Assembly: GCF_001550065.1 (NCBI RefSeq)
Contig: NZ_LRUB01000035.1
Span: forward strand, 124,001 to 188,000
DNA: 64,000 bases
Origin: Kordiimonas lipolytica
GTDB taxonomy: Bacteria > Pseudomonadota > Alphaproteobacteria > Sphingomonadales > Kordiimonadaceae
Direction: 5' to 3'
Shown: positions 52,929-61,118 of the stretch, in pieces
How the letters are laid out: each line of letters opens with the position of its first letter
How positions within the stretch are numbered: position 1 is the first letter of the stretch
Program-made: the position numbers and the translations under genes
The notes under the pieces: generated by a model
Told to the model about the DNA's origin: nothing
Seen by the model: only the letters and a program-made list of their open reading frames with translations
Databases searched by the model: none

Positions 52929-53277
52929 GAAGAATCCAAAGATAGAAATTGGGCTGCGGATTCGCGCTCAGCGAAAAAAGCGTACCTGGTCGCAAGAAGA
53001 GTTGGCTGCCAGATCAGGGCGATCAGTATACACTCTTTCGCTCATCGAGCGCGGCGTGAACCTTCCGAATCTATTGACACTTATCGATTTGGCGCAGGCA
53101 TTTGAGTGCAGTCTCGATGATCTCATATGGGACGGGACTGATGCGAGTGGTGTATCGAAATCGGCGGAGCAGAGAGCAATCGAAGCGCAGATTTTTGCGG
53201 AGATTACCTCGATGAACCTGAAGACGTTGAAAGCTGCGCAGGGTGCGATCAAAGCGATCCTTGATGCCCAAGGTTGA
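52927..53277 (+). CDS. XRE-family helix-turn-helix regulator
   Basis: A 116-aa protein. HTH at residues 8-62: IGLRIRAQRKKRTWSQEELA, then ARSGRSVYTLSLIERGVNLP and LLTLIDLAQAFECSLDDLIW. The 45 C-terminal residues are a short helical tail (EQRAIEAQIFAEITSMNLKT). No clear ribosome-binding site precedes the ATG, which lies in an operator-like repeat; the message may be nearly leaderless. Confidence 0.85.
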   Translation: MKNPKIEIGLRIRAQRKKRTWSQEELAARSGRSVYTLSLIERGVNLPNLLTLIDLAQAFECSLDDLIWDGTDASGVSKSAEQRAIEAQIFAEITSMNLKTLKAAQGAIKAILDAQG

Positions 53278-53670
53278 TAGGTCGGCGTTGCGGCTTCATT
53301 TCTCGACAACAAGGAGTCCGAAGACAATGTTGATGTAGTTGCATCGTTGATTAGCTATGGTCTGGTCAGTCGCGGTAGTTGATGGTTTAGGCTGCTAAAT
53401 GATTGTGCATCTCACAAATCTAAAAAAAATCCTAAAATATAGAAGTTATAATTATTTATAATGTGATTTTAATATAAATGGGTGCATAATAAATATTATT
53501 GTGCATCAAATATTGAATAGTATATATTTTCGAGTCTACTACATATAGTATGTCTGGTTACTACTTCCTCATCGCCATAAGTTGTTCAATAAATTGAACT
53601 TTTCCTGTCAATATGGACTCAAATATTTGTAAATGCTCTCTTTTTCTATATTTAGGAAAAGGAGGCGAGG
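53278..53670. other. AT-rich, gene-free stretch before tniA
   Basis: About 390 bp, strongly AT-rich against its surroundings, with repeated TGTGCAT motifs (53404, 53489 as TGCAT, 53500). It holds the tniA promoter and perhaps control or transposase sites. No gene is seen. Confidence 0.5.
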
Positions 53671-55272
53671 GTGACTAACTCCCAAGACAAAATTCATATT
53701 ATGCAAGAGCGGGTCAGAATTATCCGGCCCTTGGCAATGGATCCAAACAGGAGTGTTGCCGACATTGCAGTGGCTGCTGCATTACTTGGGAAATCCGAGC
53801 GGACCATTCGAAGGTGGATACAGGATTTTCAGACCGCGCCCGTCGCAGATAGCCTCAAGCCCGGCCACAGGGCCAGTCCAGGGCGTAAGCCCAAATTTCC
53901 GTCTGAAACACTGGACATTATTTCGCGGGTGATAAAGTGGCGTCTTAGGAAGAAGGAGAAAATTCCTGCCAAGCGCCCTTATCGACTGGTAAAATGGTTA
54001 TGCTTGCGACGGAACCTGAGATATCCGTCGCTACGATACATGCAGCGGAAAATTGGGGAAGTCTCCGAGATCGCAAAAGCCAGAGCGAAAATGATCTCCA
54101 AGGAGCCGCGGGATTTACGGCTCTATCCGAACCATCATGAGGTCGCATGGCCGTTGGACCAAATTCAGATCGATCACACCAGGATGGACTTGATCGTTGA
54201 CCTGACGCTCTTTGGCATGGGGAAGAAGAGGGTCTGGCTCACGCTGGCGATCGATGTCGCTAGCCGGATGGTGTTCGGCTATTACATCGGCTTAAAGGCA
54301 CCATCTGCGCGCAGTGCTGGATTGGCCATGTTGCGAGGGGTTCTGCCGAAAGGCCCCCTGATTGAGGCTATGGGGATTGACCTTGAGGAATTTAGGGCGC
54401 TTGGCATCCTTGACCCCTGGCCCATATGCAATGTCCCTATTTGGGTTGGGTGCGATCATGGCGCTGATTTCAAAAGCTATGCATTCAGAGCAGGCTGCCT
54501 GCTACTTGGCGCCCAGGTCGAGTTCCGGAAAATTGTAAACTATGGCGGCCATATTGAGCGGTTGCTTGGCACCTTCATGCAGGAGCTACATGGCCTTTCC
54601 GGAACGACGTTCAGCAATACGCGTGAAGTGCAGGGGTATGACGCGGTAAAAAACTGCGTCTATACGCTGGAAGACGTCGAGTTATGGGTTGTCACCACAA
54701 TCCTTATCTATCATGTCACTCCCCATTCCAAGTTAGGGGAAATGACCCCGCTTCAAAAATTTCTCGACCTTCAGGCGAGGCGCCCAGTCGCTACCCGGCT
54801 GGTGCCAGACAAGGTGCATGTCCAGTCAGCCTTCTTGCCGTCGGTGAAGCGGGCGGTAACCAAGCAAGGTGTTCGATTTCAGAACCGCCAATACAGCAAT
54901 CCCCAGCTGGCGCCACTTATCGGCCAGCATATCCAAATCAAATATAATCCAGGTAATTTAGATATCGTGCATGCTTGCCTTGACGGCATCACGCCTTCCT
55001 TTGATTTGCATCTTATTGGGCGGGCGGGGAAAAGTCGCCACATGGATGCGCCTATCGACAATATGCCCACTTTAGCCGTGAAAGAAGAGGCGAAGCGACA
55101 GAAAGACATTGCTGACGGTCTCGCAGTGCAAAGAGACTTGCTGTTTGATCGCATCAGATCCCATCGGAAAAATGGGGCCGCCACGCCATCGTTGCCTCCG
55201 GCTCAGTCGGTGCCGAATCTTCCTGTTAGTGCCGGGCGGCCGCTTCCCTTTGAACCTCGGGAGGGACGGTGA
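53671..55272 (+). CDS. tniA: TniA/TnsB-like DDE transposase
   Basis: A 533-aa transposase that cuts and joins transposon ends. GTG start with AGGAGG 7 nt upstream. N-terminal HTH (ADIAVAAALLGKSERTIRRW), then an rve-type catalytic core with the DDE triad visible in DQIQIDHTRMDL, WVGCDHGADFKS and GGHIERLLGTFMQE, and a Mu-type C-terminal beta-barrel (GVRFQNRQYSNPQLAPLIG, then IQIKYNPGNLDIVHACLDG). First gene of tniA - small ORF - tniB - tniQ with overlapping starts. Confidence 0.93.
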   Translation: MTNSQDKIHIMQERVRIIRPLAMDPNRSVADIAVAAALLGKSERTIRRWIQDFQTAPVADSLKPGHRASPGRKPKFPSETLDIISRVIKWRLRKKEKIPAKRPYRLVKWLCLRRNLRYPSLRYMQRKIGEVSEIAKARAKMISKEPRDLRLYPNHHEVAWPLDQIQIDHTRMDLIVDLTLFGMGKKRVWLTLAIDVASRMVFGYYIGLKAPSARSAGLAMLRGVLPKGPLIEAMGIDLEEFRALGILDPWPICNVPIWVGCDHGADFKSYAFRAGCLLLGAQVEFRKIVNYGGHIERLLGTFMQELHGLSGTTFSNTREVQGYDAVKNCVYTLEDVELWVVTTILIYHVTPHSKLGEMTPLQKFLDLQARRPVATRLVPDKVHVQSAFLPSVKRAVTKQGVRFQNRQYSNPQLAPLIGQHIQIKYNPGNLDIVHACLDGITPSFDLHLIGRAGKSRHMDAPIDNMPTLAVKEEAKRQKDIADGLAVQRDLLFDRIRSHRKNGAATPSLPPAQSVPNLPVSAGRPLPFEPREGR

Positions 55273-55505
55273 TGGCTGCCAGTCGGATGAGAGCTGTGAT
55301 GCGTCAGGGCGTGCGTGTGATGGGGAAGTGGTATCGGCATCCTGGCCTCCGCAATTTGGTCGGGCAGAGGGTTCAGGTTTATGGCGTTAAAGATAGCGAT
55401 GCGATCACCATTGTTGCTGAGGATGGTCGAGTTTTCAAAAGCCTTCGTCCTGTCGGCAGTAGCTCGGGGGCAATGCCTGGCCAAGCTGGTGTCAGATCGT
55501 TCTAG
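55272..55505 (+). CDS. Small protein between tniA and tniB
   Basis: A 77-aa protein; its ATG overlaps the tniA stop (TGATG). A central stretch WYRHPGLRNLVGQRVQVYGV and DAITIVAEDGRVFKSLRP looks like a small beta-barrel, similar in style to the Mu-transposase C-terminal barrel. It may be an accessory DNA-binding factor of the transposition machinery. I do not know a named family. Confidence 0.7.
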   Translation: MAASRMRAVMRQGVRVMGKWYRHPGLRNLVGQRVQVYGVKDSDAITIVAEDGRVFKSLRPVGSSSGAMPGQAGVRSF

Positions 55506-55514
55506 GAGCGGCGT

Positions 55515-56390
55515 ATGGTGAAGCAACCGAACGATATGGGGCATCTGATCAATGATGAAGTCCGGGAAATTGCCACACGTTCCCCCAGGGAGAGGCAGGC
55601 CTTTATCGATCAAGATCAAGATTATAATTTGCCCTATGTCAACGACCTTATGGAGATGCTGGACCAGTTAAAGGCAGTCGGTGCGGGGCGAACGCGCCCA
55701 CCGTGTCGGCGGATATTGGCACCTACTGGCATGGCGAAGAGTTTTATCCTGGAGCTCTACGAACGACGAAATCCTAGTAGATTTGATCGAGTTACCAAAA
55801 CGACAGTATGGCCGGTCGTGTTTTTGAAAATACCCAATGAGCCCTGTTCAGATTCCGTCATCAGGATGCTTCTGAGGCGTCTAAATGTTCCGGTGCCAAG
55901 TTTGAAGCGTTTCGCACTTCAACTCCATGCGGCCACGATCCTGTCAGGATTAAGGCCTCAGCTCCTTTTGTTTGATGAGCTGCAACGCATCATCCAAGTG
56001 TCGGGCGATCAAGCGGTGCGCGTTCTCGAGCTTATCAAGTGGTTCTCCGATGAGCTCAAAATCCCTGTGGCTGTAGCTGGTGTGGAAAGTATGGAAAGTT
56101 TCTTTTTGGCGGACGACCAACTGGGCACGCGGTTTCGACCATATACATTGTCGCCGTGGCAGAATGACGAAAATTTGCAACGGTTTGTCAGCACGCTGCT
56201 TTCCTATATGCCACTTCGAGAGGCTCCGGATGAGAGACTTTTTAGCTTCGAAGCGGGTGCAATGATTTTAAAAAATGCCGGGAACACGACCGACAATATC
56301 GTCACCTTCTTCAAGGAGATTGCTAGGCGGCAATTTCTGGCGGGCCACGAAAAGATTAGGTTAGAAGACGTCCAGGAATTCAAGCTGTGA
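55515..56390 (+). CDS. tniB: TniB/TnsC-like AAA+ transposition ATPase
   Basis: A 291-aa ATPase that would assemble on target DNA and activate TniA. AGGAG 7 nt upstream of the ATG. Walker B is clear (LLLFDELQRI), as are a sensor region (VAVAGVESMESFFLADDQLG, TRFRPYTLSPW). The Walker A position reads APTGMAKS at about residue 70, where the family has GxxxxGKS: both glycines are replaced. Overlaps tniQ (GTGA). Confidence 0.9.
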   Translation: MVKQPNDMGHLINDEVREIATRSPRERQAFIDQDQDYNLPYVNDLMEMLDQLKAVGAGRTRPPCRRILAPTGMAKSFILELYERRNPSRFDRVTKTTVWPVVFLKIPNEPCSDSVIRMLLRRLNVPVPSLKRFALQLHAATILSGLRPQLLLFDELQRIIQVSGDQAVRVLELIKWFSDELKIPVAVAGVESMESFFLADDQLGTRFRPYTLSPWQNDENLQRFVSTLLSYMPLREAPDERLFSFEAGAMILKNAGNTTDNIVTFFKEIARRQFLAGHEKIRLEDVQEFKL

Positions 56391-57367
56391 GCTATCTGGA
56401 TACTGGGCGTCGCCTACCGGTGATTGTTGCGCCGGAGCAAGGCGAGAGCATGACCAGTTGGCTTGAGCGATTGGCAGAAATCCATCAGTTTCCTAGTGTC
56501 CTACAGTTCTTACGCGCCGCGCCGATTAATTGGCGGGGCCCCATTCCAAGGGATTTTGATCGGCGTGCTAGAGGAGAACTTCGAGACTTGCTCTCCAAGG
56601 TAACGGGATTGGAGCCTGAGGAGCTTCCCAAAATCTTGCAGGATAAGTATTACCTGATGCGGTACAACCTGAGAAAAGTCGCCTGCCTGATGTGCTGGCT
56701 GGAGGATATGGACCAGGGCAGGCCACTATACCGACGCGGCGAATGGTCACTCGTTTTCGAAACTTGCTGCCGCCGTCATCGCTTCCCGCTTCTGGATTTG
56801 CCTGTGTCTTTGAAGGGGCAGAAAAAATTCAAGCATTTGGTGCGCAGAAAGTTTGGCGAGTTCAAGGCTGTTCAAAAAGACAATAAAGAAATCATCGATA
56901 CCCTCATTCGCTTCTCGGAGGGCATGAGTTGGTTTGATCGGTCGGATACAGACCAGTGGTTGCTGCTCGAATATCTTTCGGAAGTATTTTTTGAGATCAA
57001 CGAAGATCTGCGTGGGTGGGCAAGCGACGGAATAGGAAGGGTCAGGCTCGGTATCTATAAGCTGATTGAGCGGGGTATTCTGACCCGTCCCTATGTTTTC
57101 GCCTCTCCTTTGCGACCGGCCACGCAGCTTCGAGAACGATTTCAGCACGATCAGACGATGGGGATTTGGCGCCTGGCACCTGACGGCATTCCCTATATTG
57201 GTTTCCGTAGACAAATATTCTTTGCCGCCATTGTGGCTTTTGCGGGAGCCGGAGCGCCGAGGCATCAAGGCATGCAGTATCATGCTGGCGTGACCAGGCG
57301 GGTATGGATGCCGGAGCATTTCAATACGATGATAGGGATTTCGCGAAAAGCGTTGCAGTTAGACTAG
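56387..57367 (+). CDS. tniQ: TniQ-family target-site factor
   Basis: A 326-aa member of the TniQ/TnsD family, which guides TnsC to targets. Starts GTG in the tniB stop. The hallmark PEQGESMTSWLERLAEIHQF is at residues about 17-36. A zinc-ribbon-like CLMCW ... CCRRH set lies near residues 100-130. Unlike TnsD there is no large C-terminal domain for a specific att site, so targeting may be loose, as in Tn402. Its last 47 bp overlap the convergent recombinase gene. Confidence 0.9.
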   Translation: MSYLDTGRRLPVIVAPEQGESMTSWLERLAEIHQFPSVLQFLRAAPINWRGPIPRDFDRRARGELRDLLSKVTGLEPEELPKILQDKYYLMRYNLRKVACLMCWLEDMDQGRPLYRRGEWSLVFETCCRRHRFPLLDLPVSLKGQKKFKHLVRRKFGEFKAVQKDNKEIIDTLIRFSEGMSWFDRSDTDQWLLLEYLSEVFFEINEDLRGWASDGIGRVRLGIYKLIERGILTRPYVFASPLRPATQLRERFQHDQTMGIWRLAPDGIPYIGFRRQIFFAAIVAFAGAGAPRHQGMQYHAGVTRRVWMPEHFNTMIGISRKALQLD

Positions 57368-58418
57368 CGCGCCGCCGTTCGCTGTCGCGCACATAGGTCA
57401 TGGCCTGCTGGGCGCTCCTGAGGCGCGTCTGGCCCATGATGGCCTTGAGGTCGCAGCCAGCGTCGGCCGCGGATGTGGCGAGGCCAGCGCGCAAGCTGTG
57501 ACCGCTATAGGCGCTTTCGTCCACCCCTAGCGTCTTCATCGCCGCCTTGACCACCCTGTTGACGGTGACCTCGCTGATGCCCATGTCTCTAAAGGTCTCG
57601 TTCCGGTTGGCGCGCAGGAACAGGGCGCCGGCCTTCTTGCCCCGATGCTCGATCCAGTCCTCGACGGCGGCTACCGGGCAGAGCCGCTTTGTTGGGTGGC
57701 GCGCCACAAAAATTGTCTCGCCCTGGCCGAGGCGATCGGCCTTGGAGCGGGGCAGGGTGAGCGTCAGACCGTCTTTGCCTATGTTGATGTGTTTAAGCTC
57801 GATATGGGCAATCTCGCTGCGCCTGAGGGCGGCTGCGAAGCCAAGGAGCACCAGAGCCTTGTTCCGGATGCCGAGCGGCGTGGCCTCAAATACATCCACC
57901 AGCGCCGGCAGGATCGAATAATGCAGTGGCCGCGCCTGGCGGACGGGGGCAAGGCCTTTCTCGCGGGCGGCCCCGCGCATGATCAGGCGGATGGCTTCGT
58001 GACTAGTGTCGAGCTTGGTGCCGGCCAGTCGGTGCGCGACCGATATGGCGGCAAGGCGCGCCTTGAGGGTGGTGGGGCGCACCTTTTGCGACAGGACAGA
58101 GAGATAGAGCGCCACCGTGCCGGGGTCGCCCGAAAGCGGCTCGACCCCGACGCCGCGACACCAGGTCTCATACTGGGTGAAGGCAGTGCGGTAGGCCCGG
58201 CGCGTGTTCTCCGAGCGCGCCATCTTGGTGAGTTTCTGGGCGCGTGCGTAAACGGCATCCAGCTCGGCCTTGAGGGCATTCTGGACCGGCAACCAACCCA
58301 TCAGGACGGCGGCTTCTTCGTCTGCCGCGGAGAAAAGGCCAGCCTGTTGCTTTTCCAAAGCTTTTTTGGAGGAGGGGGCTTTTTTGCCCGATTTCCGCGA
58401 TTTTGGGGGCTGGGCCAT
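57321..58418 (-). CDS. Tyrosine recombinase
   Basis: A 365-aa site-specific recombinase. Start at ATG 58418 (MAQPPKSRKSGKKAP; an upstream frame is unlikely). SAM-like core-binding domain at residues about 65-160 (SENTRRAYRTAFTQYETWC, then LYLSVLSQKVRPTTLKARLA). Catalytic domain at about 170-350: Arg in GFAAALRRSEIAHIEL, His-x-x-Arg in YSGHSLRAGLATSAADAG and nucleophile Tyr in QQAMTYVRDSE. It sits where Tn402-like elements have a serine resolvase, so it may resolve cointegrates at the dyad 22 bp upstream; alternatively it is an independent integrase. Confidence 0.9.
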   Translation of the reverse strand: MAQPPKSRKSGKKAPSSKKALEKQQAGLFSAADEEAAVLMGWLPVQNALKAELDAVYARAQKLTKMARSENTRRAYRTAFTQYETWCRGVGVEPLSGDPGTVALYLSVLSQKVRPTTLKARLAAISVAHRLAGTKLDTSHEAIRLIMRGAAREKGLAPVRQARPLHYSILPALVDVFEATPLGIRNKALVLLGFAAALRRSEIAHIELKHINIGKDGLTLTLPRSKADRLGQGETIFVARHPTKRLCPVAAVEDWIEHRGKKAGALFLRANRNETFRDMGISEVTVNRVVKAAMKTLGVDESAYSGHSLRAGLATSAADAGCDLKAIMGQTRLRSAQQAMTYVRDSERRRASLTATLFAKSLSSY

Positions 58419-58440
58419 GCATCCATATACCACATTTATG

Positions 58441-58463
58441 ATCGATAAGCATAAGTTATCGGA
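58441..58463. other. Dyad site upstream of the tyrosine recombinase (candidate res/crossover core)
   Basis: ATCGATAA (58441-58448) and TTATCGGA (58456-58463) are inverted arms (7 of 8 matching) around a 7-bp spacer GCATAAG, the geometry of a tyrosine-recombinase core site. Could equally be an operator. Confidence 0.45.
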
Positions 58464-58640
58464 CATAAAAACGAGAGCCAAAAAAAAGATGTGTTGGCTA
58501 AATTGCACATCCTAAATAGAGCTTGCGCAAAGAAAAGTCGTTTGGGACGATAAGCGGAGGCATTGCCTTTAAAGTAGTATTCGTCGACTGGCTTATGGTG
58601 TAGCTTTTAATTGTATAGCTTATTCTGTTTAAGGGGTGGC

Positions 58641-59204
58641 ATGAAACGGAAAGCTCTTATTCTCCTAAGCGGAGGTGTAGACTCCTTCGTGTCCGCAGAT
58701 TTTATGCGTAAGCAAAATAGGGACATTTCTTGCCTATTTGTTGACTATGGCCAACCGTCTGCAGGCCAAGAAAGAAAGGCTGCAAATGACGTTTCAGCCT
58801 TCCTGGGAGTGACCCTTCACAAGGTTAATGTCGCGGGTATTGCGATCCCAAACCAAGGCGAAATTCCTGCCCGTAATATGGCATTGATCTCCATCGCATG
58901 CATGTACTCAATGGCTGCGTATCATGAAATCGTGATGGGAATACATGGTGGTGTTAGCTATTATGACTGTAGTGAGGATTTTTTCATAAAGATAAGATCC
59001 CTAATAATGGAAATTTCTCTCGGCAAAACAAGTTTTGTGGCGCCATTGTTAAAGTGGGATAAGTCAGAAATATTTAATTATTGCATTCATCAAAATATTC
59101 CGATTGAATTAACCTATAGTTGTGAAATTGGGGCAGATGTGCCGTGTGGAAAATGTCTGTCTTGCAAAGATAGGGGGATGTTGGGTGAGGGCGGCAAGGC
59201 GTAG
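58641..59204 (+). CDS. cap9: Type IV CBASS QueC-like protein (Cap9)
   Basis: A 187-aa PP-loop protein, shorter than housekeeping QueC (about 220-230 aa). The ATG at 58641 has AAGGGG 6 nt upstream. ATP-binding motif SGGVDS at residues 10-15; a zinc knuckle at the end with Cys161, Cys169, Cys172 and Cys175. QueC normally turns carboxy-deazaguanine into preQ0. No other queuosine genes are nearby, and the gene heads a five-gene operon with a CD-NTase, so it is the ancillary Cap9 of type IV CBASS. Coupled by a 20-bp overlap to the TGT-like gene. Confidence 0.9.
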   Translation: MKRKALILLSGGVDSFVSADFMRKQNRDISCLFVDYGQPSAGQERKAANDVSAFLGVTLHKVNVAGIAIPNQGEIPARNMALISIACMYSMAAYHEIVMGIHGGVSYYDCSEDFFIKIRSLIMEISLGKTSFVAPLLKWDKSEIFNYCIHQNIPIELTYSCEIGADVPCGKCLSCKDRGMLGEGGKA

Positions 59205-60183
59205 TTTTATTGTTGGTGAGCAACCATTCAGTACTCCCATGATTGTTCCATCTTTTTCCAGTCGGGGGTTCCCCGATATTAAAAAAATTATTGATGGGGC
59301 AAGGGAGTACGTAAACGATCAAGCGCTCATAAGTGCCTACGATCTTCACTACAAGCATATCCTAAAGACCAATTGGAATTTCTCGGAGTTACTTTTTGTA
59401 GATAGCGGCGGTTATGAATTTGGGAAAGAAATTGATCTGAGTGATGCAAATATGGAGGACAACCACCAAGGTAGCCGCACCTGGACCCCGGAGCAGCATC
59501 TTGAGACCTTGCGGCACTGGAAGTTTCCAAAGGCTACGGTCCTTGTAAGTTACGACAATCCGAACAGAAGGCTAAATATTGGTGCTCAAATCAATAGAGC
59601 CCGGCGATTGTTCGAAGAGTTTCCTAACGCTGGTTCCGATATACTAATTAAAGCGGAAAGGAGGGCCTCTAGAGGCGATCAGCGAGCAGGCTTTGTTTGG
59701 CCAGATCAAATTGCGCCTTATGTTGGGGATCTTGCGGAATTTGATATAATCGGCTTTACGGAAAAGGAATTAGGGCGCTCTATCAATGAACGCGTTGAAA
59801 AAGTGTACCAATTTCGCGCATTGTTCGACAATGCTGGCTTGGATAAGCCGATTCACATATTTGGTAGCCTAGACCCGATCTCTTCCCATCTCTATTTTCT
59901 GGCGGGTGCTGACATATTTGATGGCCTGACTTGGCTTCGATATGCATACCACAACCATCTGGCAATTTACCGGCACAATTTTGCGGCGTTGGAAATAGAC
60001 AGGAATACGATAGAGTCTTCGATAAATTCCCACGTACACCAGAGAAATTGTAATTATCTGATGACTATGCAGTCGCAGATGCGACGTTTTCTAAATGCTG
60101 AGGACTTCGGGGTGTTCGATGGTTATGATGGGCTGTTTCGGAATTGCATGGACGACCTAATGGCGCGAGTTGGAGGTGTATGA
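59185..60183 (+). CDS. cap10: Type IV CBASS TGT-like protein (Cap10)
   Basis: A 332-aa protein of tRNA-guanine transglycosylase fold. GTG at 59185 chosen (GGGGGG about 8 nt upstream); overlaps cap9. Catalytic-site homologues are present: Asp73 in VDSGGYEFG (TGT DSGGFQ) and Asp246 in IFDGLTW (TGT nucleophile region DMFDCV). The CxCxxC...H zinc site of true TGTs is not seen. So it may handle a deazaguanine on a non-tRNA acceptor, in keeping with type IV CBASS Cap10. Its stop overlaps the CD-NTase start (TGATG). Confidence 0.88.
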   Translation: MRAARRSFIVGEQPFSTPMIVPSFSSRGFPDIKKIIDGAREYVNDQALISAYDLHYKHILKTNWNFSELLFVDSGGYEFGKEIDLSDANMEDNHQGSRTWTPEQHLETLRHWKFPKATVLVSYDNPNRRLNIGAQINRARRLFEEFPNAGSDILIKAERRASRGDQRAGFVWPDQIAPYVGDLAEFDIIGFTEKELGRSINERVEKVYQFRALFDNAGLDKPIHIFGSLDPISSHLYFLAGADIFDGLTWLRYAYHNHLAIYRHNFAALEIDRNTIESSINSHVHQRNCNYLMTMQSQMRRFLNAEDFGVFDGYDGLFRNCMDDLMARVGGV

Positions 60184-61118
60184 TGGGTGGTGGTGGAGGC
60201 GGATACTATTCGGAATATTCCGGTAGTCAGATTCAGAAGAAGATTGAGCAGACCACAGATGAACTTGCGAAGGGATTTGGTGAAGAGCTCCAGCGGCTAT
60301 TGAACGAAGTTTTGCCGGGTATTAATGACCGAGATGCCGATGGGGATATGGCGATAAGAGAGGAGCTGCGGGGGATTATTTCCGAGGCTATTGATAGCCC
60401 GTTGATCAGATTGAGATTTGGTGGCTCTGTATCCAAGAACACTTATGTTGAAGGGCTTAGTGACATCGATGCCCTGGCCGTGTTTCGCAATCTGACCGTT
60501 AAAGATAGTAACCCAGCGAATTTGTTAGCAAGAATTGCCGCGAATATTAATGCAAAGTTGGAGGGGTGCGAGGTTCGTGTTGGTGCTGTGGCGGTTACGG
60601 TTACTAGGCCTGATGGAAAAGAATTCCAGATAATACCGGCCGTCCGCGACGGAACAAAGCTTCGGGTTCCCAGTTGGGATGGAAAGGGATGGTCCGGGAT
60701 CGACCTTCGGAAGTTTTCCAAAACCTTGTCCAAGTACAATGCCAACTTGAATCAAAAACTAATTCCTACGATCAAGCTCGCAAAAAAGGTGCTAGCGGAA
60801 TTGCCGCCATCTAGGCATTTGTCTGGATATCATGTGGAGGCGTTGGCTGTTGACGTATTCAAGCGATACAAGGGTGAACCCAGCACATCCAGTATGCTGC
60901 CTTATTTTTTCGACCGTGCCAGCAAAGCAATACTTCGACCGATCACTGATAGTTCGGGGCAGTCGGTACATGTGGATGAGTATTTGGGGGCTCAGAATAG
61001 CGTTAAGAGGAAGGAGATGAGCCACTTGCTCAACCGTATATCAAAGCGAATGATGAATGCCTCCGCGTTCCAGTCGCGGGATCGATGGGAAGACATTCTG
61101 GGCGTTAGTTATGAATAA
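60183..61118 (+). CDS. CD-NTase (cGAS/DncV-like cyclic-oligonucleotide synthase)
   Basis: A 311-aa enzyme that would make a cyclic-oligonucleotide alarm signal on phage infection. Two adjacent in-frame ATGs exist (60180, 60183). GGAGGT ends 5 nt before the second and only 2 nt before the first, favouring 60183 and the N-terminus MGGGGGGYYSEYSGSQ. The nucleotidyltransferase motif is GGS (80-82) ... DID (Asp94, Asp96). The third acidic position reads KEFQIIPA, with Gln149 where many relatives have Asp. C-terminal helices carry LIPTIKLAKKVLAELPPS and HLSGYHVEALAVDVF, as in OAS-like folds. It is flanked on both sides by coupled genes. After Met removal, six Gly would be exposed. Confidence 0.92.
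   Translation: MGGGGGGYYSEYSGSQIQKKIEQTTDELAKGFGEELQRLLNEVLPGINDRDADGDMAIREELRGIISEAIDSPLIRLRFGGSVSKNTYVEGLSDIDALAVFRNLTVKDSNPANLLARIAANINAKLEGCEVRVGAVAVTVTRPDGKEFQIIPAVRDGTKLRVPSWDGKGWSGIDLRKFSKTLSKYNANLNQKLIPTIKLAKKVLAELPPSRHLSGYHVEALAVDVFKRYKGEPSTSSMLPYFFDRASKAILRPITDSSGQSVHVDEYLGAQNSVKRKEMSHLLNRISKRMMNASAFQSRDRWEDILGVSYE

Noticed and set aside
52543..53277. Calling the 85-aa gene and XRE regulator a toxin-antitoxin system
   Set aside because: Genes are divergent, not coupled, and neither shows a toxin fold.
53404..58509. TGTGCA (53404) and TGCACA (58504) as ends of a smaller tniABQ-recombinase transposon
   Set aside because: Only 6 bp match, flanking bases show no duplication, and the 24-bp TGTCAC ends elsewhere are far stronger.
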